Source: Carposina sasakii (Eukaryota; Arthropoda; Insecta; Lepidoptera; Carposinidae). Taken from it: 64,000 bases of DNA. Below, in pieces: positions 1 through 7,956 of this stretch. The translations under genes and the position numbers were made by a program. A model generated the notes under the pieces. That model had not been told where the DNA came from. It ran no database searches and worked only from the letters and a program-made list of their open reading frames with translations. Location of the stretch: contig CP053160.1 of the NCBI GenBank assembly GCA_014607495.2, positions 14,260,001 to 14,324,000 of the forward strand. Direction: 5' to 3'. How positions within the stretch are numbered: position 1 is the first letter of the stretch; each line of letters opens with the position of its first letter.

Positions 1-934
1 TCAGCATAAATGTGGAATTTACAGTGCTTGATATGATACTGTATATCCGCAGAATACAAAATAAAAAGAATAGGGCCTAGTATAGAGCCTTGCGGTACAC
101 CTCTGTTTACAGAGGCCGTGCTTGAGAGATGCGGGATACCATTATTACCAGTCAGCTTAACACGTTGAATACGATTACAAAGGTAACTAGAGAACCATTT
201 TCTAGCTGAAACGTCAAGGCCGTAATAAGCCAGCTTAGATACAAGCAAATCAATGTTAATAGAGTCGAATGCTCTGGAGAAATCTAAAAGAACCAACATA
301 GTACACATACCTCTATCCTGTGCAACCAGAATATTATCGGTCACATCCATAGAGCGGCGGTGACTGTACCACGTCCCTTCCTAAAACCCGACTGCATGTC
401 TGGCAGTATTTGATTTTTCTCCAGGAAATCGGTCAACTGAAAACTTACTGCCTTTTCCAAAATTTTGGACAGACAAGGTAGAATGCTTATTGGACGTAGA
501 TCTTTTACATCGACGGGATTAGCAATTTTGGGGAGGGGATGGACTATTGCTAATTTCCAAGCCTCAGGGAAAACAGAAGAACTTAAAGACAGATTTATTA
601 TTCTATGTATGGCTTGCAGCGAGTGGGGGAGCGTTATTAGAAGCATATCTAAACTTATTAAATCACCACCAATGGCATTTGATTTTAAAGATCTAATAAT
701 CTTTGCAATAGTATCCATACCCACAGGTTCTAATTTAAACTTTGCGTCACTATAGTTGTAAAATTCAAAAAATGTTAGCTGTGAAATTGTTATGTCTAAT
801 GTTTTAGGAACAGTCAAAAATTTATTATTAATATCATCAGGATCTTGAAAATGAGGCGGCAGTTCAGAATTTGTTTTAGGTAGTAATGTATTTTTAATAT
901 TTTTTGTTAAGTAGGTTTTCCTGCTCCCGCTCAT
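1..934 (-). pseudogene. Non-LTR retrotransposon reverse transcriptase fragment (CR1/L2-like)
   Basis: Reading the minus strand from 934 gives a reverse transcriptase N-terminal half with the usual LRPISILPCLSKILEK and SGFRKGRGT motifs. The frame breaks at about 350, where a stop follows TVTAALWM, and resumes in another frame with DFSRAFDSINIDLL and GVPQGSILGPILFILY down to base 1. The YADD catalytic block would lie beyond the window edge. The endonuclease domain that should precede the RT is absent: RT-linker sequence starts where the ORF1-like coiled coil stops. The motif spacing is that of CR1/L2/Jockey-type elements; the exact clade is uncertain. This is a dead, internally deleted copy. 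Confidence 0.85.
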
Positions 935-1403
935 TAAGCTGAGATTTGACGTCTTGTAAGGCCCTTTCCAATGAGCTCACCCGCTCCTGATCAGCTGAGG
1001 TATCTCTGTTCGACTCCAAGGCCAATAGTCGAGCGTCGAACTCGTCCATTCGCTCATTAAAGACTGTGCGAGCAGCCGATAACTCACGTTTCAGCTCGCG
1101 CATCTCCTCAAGGAAAGTACTCAGGCTATCCTTTGAAGATTTAAACTCCGAAGACATGAGATTATGAATCCTCGCGAATTCTGCTCGCATCTCATCTTTC
1201 AGCGCGCTCACCACGTCAGCATCCAGCTGACATAAGGACTGCGATCCCTGGAGGGCAGCCGTTGATTCCCCCTCATCAATCTCCTGACCCAAATCCTGAT
1301 AACGGTTGCTCGTAACGGGAGTAGACGGGTCACGTCCCTTAGGTGCCTTAGCCTGACAGTCACCACACCTCCATGTGTAGTCAACCATCACTCCGAGCGG
1401 CAC
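894..1403 (-). pseudogene. ORF1-like protein of the same non-LTR element
   Basis: This is an open minus-strand frame of about 169 codons with no clear ATG of its own at the left; upstream sequence is closed. Near its start it has a Trp-Arg-Cys-x2-Cys stretch, as in the zinc-finger ORF1 proteins of CR1/L2-type elements. A long charged heptad-like coiled coil follows (about residues 60-165, rich in E, L, R and S), a typical ORF1 assembly domain. It ends at 894 and overlaps the RT frame by about 40 bases, so ORF1 has been joined directly to RT by an internal deletion. The identification rests on architecture and neighbourhood, not on a strong signature motif. Confidence 0.65.
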
Positions 1404-1960
1404 TCCAACGCAGTCATTATGACTTCTTGACTTGCATTCGGCCGAATTATTCGGTTTTCCATTTGATTGTTTTGCCGCGCAACTAACGTGCCGTTGCTGG
1501 CTAAATGGTGAGCGTGTCGTACCTCACCGCCCACTGCCCGCGCACACCACGTTGTCTGTTAGGGATGGCAATTCACCACTTTCACTACTTCACAAAATTG
1601 GGCAATTTTCTATCGACTGGCCACCTTGCATTTTGGATGTACCATAATTTATGTCCCTTTCACCGGCCACGCTCGCTATCGTTCTATACCATACTTGTTT
1701 TATGGATTCAGTACTATATATCAATTTGAAAAATCAATTTTTTTGGCTCAAAAATATTGCGATTAATCTATCTCTGATCGCCATCCCTGCTGTCTTTCAC
1801 TTTGCTTCAAACATTGCACGATTACGTTGTAAATAAAAACTAAAACGGTATTATTGCAAAAACGTTACTAGTAAATGGGATGGAATGGGATTTTGTTGAT
1901 TTACAATCTTTACTAATATATTATGTTATCTTTCAAATTTAATACATAAATAATATATTA

Positions 1961-2128
1961 AATGCGAAAGTTACTCTGTATGTCTGTCTGGCTTTCACGC
2001 CAAAACTACTGAACAGATTGAAATGAAATTTGGTACTACCTGTATACTCTAGAACCTGAGAAAGTATAACTAGGGCTAATTTCGCACGGATGTAATACCT
2101 TTCACGCGGACGAAGTTGTGGGCGGCCG
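1961..2128 (+). repeat. Degenerate Lep1-like (Helitron-type) short repeat
   Basis: It carries the familiar lepidopteran pattern of GCGAAAGTTACTCTGTATGT, then CAAAACTACTGAACAGATTG, then CACGCGGACGAAGTTGTGGGC. The usual CTAGT end is no longer recognisable. It is non-coding and clearly old. Confidence 0.6.
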
Positions 2129-2194
2129 TTTATAGTACATAAATGTCACATAAGAAGTTTTTTCCTTAGCGCTATACCGTACGTGTAGGCAAAA

Positions 2195-2315
2195 ATATGA
2201 AAATACTCGAACCGAATATATTCGGCGCCAAAACCGAATGATTCGGCCAAATACAAATAGTGAAAAAGTTGCCGAATACCGAATACGGTTCGAATATTCG
2301 GCGCATCTCTAATAC
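2195..2315. repeat. Repeat rich in CCGAATATTCGG palindromes
   Basis: Several overlapping palindromic words based on CCGAATATTCGG and CCGAATNATTCGG sit within 120 bp and end in GGCGCATCTCTAAT. This looks like the end of an interspersed DNA element rather than a gene. The family is not identified. Confidence 0.4.
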
Positions 2316-2791
2316 TGATATATAAAGCATTGCCCGACTGGAAGCCCACCAGTTCACAATTCAAATCTTCAGGTTATGCTAGAGGAATAGAAATTTTCTA
2401 TTGCTATAGGTATATATCTTAAAATAGGTAGGTTCAAGTAAAAATATTCATAAAACATAATATTTACCTTGCAGCTTTCACTCCTTTTATTTCAGTAGAC
2501 ACAAAATCTGAATTCGATGCAAAAAAATTTTGACATTATAAAAACGTAAATTTTCGGAAGGTTATCCGATTGTGCCTTGACGTAACCGGTATCAGTCATT
2601 TTGCTACGAGTATTTTACGAAAGAAATATAAGTAAAATCACTTAAATATCCACTTAAAATCACAAAAAAATAAATGCAATGGAAAACTGCTGCTCGCTCC
2701 TGTTACATTAAAAACAAATGGTTACTGGCACAGACTATACCTATGATTTGATGAGAAAAAGATCCAATGTTCAAACCGTACAAACATTGTA

Positions 2792-2825
2792 TGGTAGACA
2801 CGGAGATACCAAATCCCTGGTAGAC
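2792..2825 (+). mobile_element. Micro-insertion, copy A of the ATACCAAATCCCTG family
   Basis: The 18-mer GGAGATACCAAATCCCTG lies at 2802-2819. TGGTAGAC occurs at 2792-2799 and again at 2818-2825, so the insert is bracketed by a direct repeat; part of the right copy may overlap the end of the insert. The same 18-mer occurs at 6.28 kb and 18.12 kb, each time between a different direct repeat. Confidence 0.55.
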
Positions 2826-3841
2826 TTTGACGTCATATTTCATTCATGATTATTCCGACCAATAGTGTTGCGTTTCAAGTCGTTTGAATTTTCCACCTAT
2901 TTAATGCACTTTTTAATAATGATTTTCTTATATAAAAACGCAATCAAATTAAATATTAATATGTACGTAAATCTCAAGGAAAGAAGATTACATATGAAAA
3001 AATTACCGTCATTTGAATTACATGCATATTCCCTATTCAGTCAAGAAATAATGTTCTTATGTCTCAGGCCCCTGGGCCTGATATACGTACGACCGCCACT
3101 AACTGCAAGGCAAAACCTATAGCCATCAAGGGCACGCCCACCACCGGGAAATTTAAAGTTCCGATTAGTAACGCCTAATACAATTAAATATTTAAACACT
3201 AAGACCACATGGTGCCGTGCGTATTCTACACATAAAAATGTATAGTAGGTATGCCACACAAGTCGCCCGGCATAGTCCGGCGGCACACCGTAGGCGTACC
3301 GGACTTGGGAACAGAAATGTCATAAAGTTATAAGTTGGTAGGCAACAGCTCTATGGGTTACTTACTGTACTCTTTGTTTGTTGACTCGTTGATTCTGTAT
3401 AATCGATTTTTCAGGCCCAAAGGGCTTTTTTGATCGATATAAATAAACTGATCCAGTAAAACGATTTTTTACCCTTGAAAATCGCCATTTGGATTTTTTG
3501 GTTTATGGTACATACCTACATCGTGCCGTGTCATGCATCGTGGTACGTTACAATGTCACGTCGTAATTTTTACAATGCTCGTCGTAGATCTTCGTGTTTA
3601 TTTGTAGGAGCCCTTATGAATAATCCTAAATTCGTTGCCCCCCTATTCCTGAAGTGCTGCTAGGTCATGTGACGTGTTTTGTTGGAAAGGCTTTTTGCAT
3701 CCCCCAATTAGGGGGCATGTTGATGTCAGTTCCATGTTTGTAGGTAGGGACAGAACCCATACATTTTTGCTCATATACGCGCGCTTTGGGGTAGTCTGGG
3801 GCTGACCGTAGTCCATACAAGTAAAAGTCCATAAAAGTAGC

Positions 3842-5043
3842 TAACCTGTAGGCATGAACGTAAAAAGAACTATGGACCGAGTCTTGTCATTGCAACGTTA
3901 AGCAGCGAAATGGCGGTGCCTTGTGCACACATGAACAATTTCTGAGTTGCCAGCTTAAGAAACTTTACCCTAAATTTTGTTAACATGCGAATGAAAAAAA
4001 TATGTTTTATACTGTTGATAATTATAGCTTAGGTACACATTTCTTCAATAACAATAAAGTTATTAGTGGAACCGATTTTAATGAAATTTTGTGGTTGTAG
4101 GTACGTAAGGGTTTAAAAATGTGGTTCAAATAGAAATAAAGAAAACAATAGTTTTGGCCAACGTGTTTTATTATACATTTTTTAAAATTACTATATGGAG
4201 AGTATAGAAATAATAGAAACTCTCGCGAAGACTATATAATAAATATTATATTCCTACGAGAATGTATGTACGAGTTAATAAAATAAAAAAAATAAAATAA
4301 AATAAAATACATTTACTTCAGACAACGATGATCCATATAATGTTAGTAATACACAAATGACTTACATGACTATGTTAGTACAAACACTAAGATGCATCCT
4401 GGTCCAGTGCTGAGTATAGCGACTGTCCAGTCTGCCAGCTATCATCGCGAGGATGGTGTTGGAACTGGCGCGGAGCCGGCAGAGCGCCGCAGCGGCGCGC
4501 TTGCGTAGTGTGGCTGCGAGAGGTGCGCCAGAAAAAACTCCACTGAAATAATAGTAGAATTATGCGGTCTGTCAAACCTTATGTTGGTTTTCATTTTTTA
4601 AATAGTGGGGGAAAAAATCGGGAGTTAGTAACCCTATATTTGTTGACGGAAGGATTCTGTATCTATGGTCATGAAAAAAATATATATCTGTCAAAGTTTG
4701 TTTACAAAAATTATGGAATTATTTGGTTAGAAAATAATCAAAATAAAGTGTTTAAAACTATAATTACCTGTGAAAAGTGATTCCTTGCTTCTTCTTATCA
4801 CGTAAAGTGCTTCGGAAACAACATTTTACTACACAGGTTGGCATAGTTCAATATTTGTAGTTACAAATCGTTACGTGCGTATTTAGCCAAAGCTAGCAGC
4901 GTAATGATCGACGCCGAGCTTACTATGGTTGTATGTGTGGGTGATATCGTGTTAAGATAGGTCACCGAGCTTACTATGAGCTTCACTAAGTGCAATGACA
5001 AGACTCGGTCCGTAGTTTTTTATACGTTCATGCCTGTAGGTAA
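3842..5043. mobile_element. DNA element with about 52-bp terminal inverted repeats, carrying a THAP exon
   Basis: The left end (3842-3893) and the reverse complement of the right end (4991-5043) agree over about 52 bp. Both contain GGCATGAACGTA and GGACCGAGTCTTGTCATTGC. No clean target duplication is visible. The interior holds a THAP-type zinc-finger exon and a GC-rich second exon on the minus strand, with an AATAAA-type signal near 4170 (minus). THAP domains occur in P-element and Kolobok transposases as well as host genes, so this could be a deleted relic of such a transposon or one that captured a host THAP gene. Confidence 0.6.
4362..4844 (-). CDS. Two-exon THAP-domain fragment inside the TIR element
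   Basis: Exon 1 (4844-4768) starts with ATG and encodes MPTCVVKCCFRSTLRDKKKQ followed by GITFHR. This is the N-terminal half of a THAP zinc finger: two Cys pairs followed by the FHR motif. It ends at a GT donor (CACAG|GTAATT). A good acceptor (TATTATTTCAG) lies at 4543, and an exon from 4542 to the stop at 4364-4362 continues the frame with an Ala/Arg/Leu-rich stretch. The predicted product is about 85 residues. It lacks the second half of the THAP domain (the AVPTF box), so it cannot be a complete THAP finger. Another frame of the same second exon also looks protein-like. The THAP start is fairly convincing; the splicing to exon 2 is inference. Confidence 0.45.
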
Positions 5044-5060
5044 TATTTAAATATTTTTCA

Positions 5061-5213
5061 GACAAAACAAAAGGAAAACCCAATATTGCTGTTCAAAATC
5101 AAAAAGGAAAAGAAAATAAAAATGTTGAATTACCGAGAGTGGATTACAGAGAAAAGAAATCAGCAAGAAGCAGTACCTACAGAGCAACTCCAGTTTCTGC
5201 ATATTTCAATTAG
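5061..5213 (+). CDS. Candidate orphan 3'-terminal coding exon
   Basis: A good acceptor (TATTTTTCAG) is followed by 50 open codons in a natural-looking, lysine-rich composition, including KNVELPRVDYREKKSARSS, and then a TAG at 5211-5213. The exon begins just outside the right inverted repeat of the 3.8-5.0 kb element. The first two bases complete a split codon, so an upstream exon ending in phase 1 is needed, but I could not find it. The product is not recognised. It may be the last exon of a gene whose earlier exons lie left of the window or are separated by transposon insertions, or it may be a chance frame. Confidence 0.35.
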   Translation, partial: DKTKGKPNIAVQNQKGKENKNVELPRVDYREKKSARSSTYRATPVSAYFN

Positions 5214-5407
5214 ATAGCAATTGTTTACATAGTATAGGTATTTTATTTATTGTATTATAATTTAATTTGTATTATAGTATTTGAAAGTAAAACATTATAA
5301 TTATAGTATTGCACAAAAATGACTTTATTTTGGGCATAATAAGCCGCAATATGGTCACACTGGTCTTTATGCTTTCAGGAAATGTTTTATGGCCACTTTA
5401 TGGCTGG

Positions 5408-5815
5408 TTAGTTAGTTTGAGATTCGGCGGGAAAAGCTGGAAGGGTGCAGGTGTAATTTTCTTGTGAAAATCAAAAATTATTTGTAAATGGTTTGCATGT
5501 GTCCGTAAGGTGATGTTTTCTGGTAGATAAGTTATATTTTGATTACTTGTGGTGTGAATCTAGTGCGTGTGCATGGTTTTATACGCAGGTAAGTCGAGTA
5601 AAACTTTAGCCGGATTACGATCTCTTCATGGACGCATGTAAGTTGTTTCTGCAATAATTTTTCATTTTGACTAACTTTACACTTGTTCTTGAGGATTTTC
5701 CCGACGTTTCCATTCATCATCATTGTCATTCATCATAAATTCAGAAAACATTTTACTGAACAATGATTAGGCTGTATGGGCTTAGTTCCCCTTGCCTTTC
5801 CTTCGGGATAAACTT
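5408..5815. repeat. 400-bp interspersed repeat, copy 1 of a tandem pair
   Basis: The unit runs from TTAGTTAGTTTGAGATTCGG to CTTTCCTTCGGGATAAACTT. It contains a short minus-strand open frame of about 65 codons that is conserved in copy 2 but broken in the copies at 42 kb. It is adjacent to copy 2 with only about 10 bp between. Confidence 0.85.
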
Positions 5816-5826
5816 AAAAAAATATA

Positions 5827-6220
5827 TTAGTTAGTTTGAGATTCGGCGGGAAAAGCTGGAAGGGTGCAGGTGTAATTTTCTTGTGAAAATCAAAAATTGT
5901 TTGTAAATGGCTTGCATGTGTCCGTAAGGTGATGTTTTCTGGTAGATAAGTTATATTTTGATTACTTGTGGTGTGAATCTAGTGCGTGTGCATGGTTTTA
6001 TACGCAGGTAAGCCGAGTAAAACTTTAGCCGGATTACGATCTCTTCATGGGCGCATGTAAGTTGTTTCTGCAATAATTTTTCATTTTGACTAACTTTACA
6101 TTTGTTCTTGAGGATTTTCCCGACGTTTCCATTCATCATCATAAATTCAGAATACATTTTACTAAACAATGATTAGGCTGTATGGGCTTAGTTCCCCTTG
6201 CCTTTCCTTCGGGATAAACT
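5827..6220. repeat. 400-bp interspersed repeat, copy 2 of a tandem pair
   Basis: It is nearly identical to copy 1 over its whole length (same ends, few substitutions, one short deletion near the right end) and in the same orientation. The same unit occurs again as a pair at 42.15-42.96 kb. Confidence 0.85.
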
Positions 6221-6273
6221 AAACAAAAAAAAAACTATAAGTGAGGCCATTGTACGTATTTTACGACCTGTCT

Positions 6274-6310
6274 ACTCCAACAGAGGAGATACCAAATCCC
6301 TGACTCCAAC
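6274..6310 (+). mobile_element. Micro-insertion, copy B of the ATACCAAATCCCTG family
   Basis: ACTCCAAC at 6274-6281 and again at 6303-6310 brackets 21 bp (AGA plus GGAGATACCAAATCCCTG). The direct repeat is a perfect 8 bp, as expected of a target-site duplication. Confidence 0.65.
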
Positions 6311-6380
6311 CAAACCAGATTTTCCATTTTTTTTATGACTGGTTGATGTCAGAAGTAACCTTAGGCATAGCCCAAAGAAG

Positions 6381-6510
6381 AGTACGTTTCATAGAATAAA
6401 TTGATTTCGGGATTGATACGTGTCGTATTGTTTGTATGCACCGATACCAATAATGTAGACACATAGTAACTAGCGCCATCATTCAAATAAACTGTTTGTT
6501 GAAACGCACT
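6381..6510. mobile_element. MITE of the AGTnCGTTTCA family
   Basis: The left end is AGTACGTTTCATAGAATAAA and the right end reads GTTGAAACGCACT, so the termini are inverted repeats (AGTRCGTTTCA). The interior contains ACACATAGTAACTAGCGCCA, shared in inverted form with copies near 48.3 and 60.3 kb. Confidence 0.65.
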
Positions 6511-6873
6511 CTACCTAGTTCGCCTAAAAGAAACATCCATAACGAAATCTAGGCTACTTGGAGCATAAAGTCTTGGTACATAGAGAAGAATAAGTACCAG
6601 TGGTTATTGAACAATCCAAACTCTGATCAATCCATAAGATTGGCCTTAAGTACTTATCAATTCTTGTGTCTATCGCAGGACAAAAAAAAAACTAATGTCA
6701 CATCACATATCTGTCAAATTCAGTTTTTTCTCGGCGGGAACCATTGAAAAAGAAAGGCGCGCTCTTGAATTTTTTTATTGTAAAAATTAATTAAAACTGT
6801 AAAATATTTGTATATATCTAGTAAATTAGGTGTAATTTTAAAGTAAATCGATAAGTCAATTGAATTTATTGTT

Positions 6874-7956
6874 TTGGTGGCCGAGATGCCCACGAAAAAA
6901 CGAAAAAAAGATGACCCTGGTGGAGAGAGGTCGTCTGATGAAGAAATGGACAACGCAGATAAGTACAGGATTTATCGTGTACATAATTACAGTCGCAAGT
7001 ATCCAGAAAATTCGGTGAAAACCGAATATATAGTATTTTTGTCCCACACGAGGGTCGATGCACCATTCTCAGACAAATCCAGACTGAAACTGTCGCAGGC
7101 AATACGCAAGTACTGTGTATCTGGTATATTACACCTTAAAGCTATTAATAGGTTTAAAGTTGGCGTTAGCTTCGACCGATCAAATAACGCGAATATGTTC
7201 TTACAAAACACCAAACTTTTAAATGACCTGGACATGGTGGCATCAATCCCAGCTAAGGATACCGAGATAACTGGTGTTCTTACATCTGTCCCTATAGACT
7301 TGAGCAACAAAGAAATATTTGCACTTATTGGGAATTCCAAAAACGTCGTACAAGTGAGAAGGTTTATGAGGCGCAATAGAAATGATGGTGGCTCAATTTC
7401 ATTTCAACCCACACAAACAGTAGCAATAACTTTTGCATCAACGCAATTGCCGGAATTTGTTTATCTGGATCACTGGAGGCATGAAGTACGGTTATATGTT
7501 CATCCCGTAAAGCAATGTTTGCGTTGCATGCGCTTTGGACATATTGCCAAGTTTTGTAAAAATGAGGAGGTTTGCTCTATATGCACACACAACCACAATT
7601 ACCGTGTCTGTGACTTAGACAAAACCGAGGCTAAATGTGCTAATTGTGGCGGCAATCACGTCGCTATTGCGTCCATATGTCCTACAAAGAAAAAACACAT
7701 AGAGGAAAATAAAGTTAAGTCCCGAACAGCTGCTTATTCTGAACTTTTTAATGAAAAATCATTCCCACATTTAAACACTAAGTCGATAGAAACACATCTA
7801 AGTAATTTAATAAAGTCAGATATATTTATGTCATATTTGGTCAAAACAATAATAAATATAACAACAAATAAAGATAAACCGGTCAACTCTAGCACTATAA
7901 GAGAATCTTTAATTAATACTTTCAGTCAAACATCACCCAATAACAGTAATGGATAA
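6874..7956 (+). CDS. Retrotransposon ORF1, gag-like nucleic-acid-binding protein
   Basis: This is an intact frame of 360 residues. The first 30 residues are basic and probably nuclear-localising (MPTKKRKKDD). The middle resembles the gag domains of insect non-LTR elements. Three zinc knuckles follow at about residues 215-275: CLRCMRFGHIAKFC (CX2CX4HX4C), a second starting CSIC, and CANCGGNHVAIASIC. Such proteins coat the element RNA and chaperone reverse transcription. The start could be the first ATG at 6874 or the second at 6886 (MPTKK). Its last codons overlap the ORF2 start in the word ATGGATAA, an arrangement that fits reinitiation by the same ribosome. The lack of any break in ORF1 suggests a fairly recent insertion. 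Confidence 0.9.
   Translation: MVAEMPTKKRKKDDPGGERSSDEEMDNADKYRIYRVHNYSRKYPENSVKTEYIVFLSHTRVDAPFSDKSRLKLSQAIRKYCVSGILHLKAINRFKVGVSFDRSNNANMFLQNTKLLNDLDMVASIPAKDTEITGVLTSVPIDLSNKEIFALIGNSKNVVQVRRFMRRNRNDGGSISFQPTQTVAITFASTQLPEFVYLDHWRHEVRLYVHPVKQCLRCMRFGHIAKFCKNEEVCSICTHNHNYRVCDLDKTEAKCANCGGNHVAIASICPTKKKHIEENKVKSRTAAYSELFNEKSFPHLNTKSIETHLSNLIKSDIFMSYLVKTIINITTNKDKPVNSSTIRESLINTFSQTSPNNSNG

Noticed and set aside
2494..2535. Strong polypyrimidine acceptor followed by a 12-codon open end
   Set aside because: Too short to support an exon without an upstream partner.
3405..3442. Possible palindromic micro-element ATCGAT ... GGCCCAAAGGGC ... ATCGAT
   Set aside because: The arms pair only at the tips and centre, and no flanking direct repeat is present.
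4562..4780. 72-codon plus-strand frame
   Set aside because: It is the antisense of the intron between the THAP exon and the next exon, with a composition typical of AT-rich non-coding DNA.
5532..6169. Short minus-strand frames of 65 and 72 codons conserved between the two repeat copies
   Set aside because: They are similar only because the repeat copies are nearly identical; the frame is broken in both copies at 42 kb.
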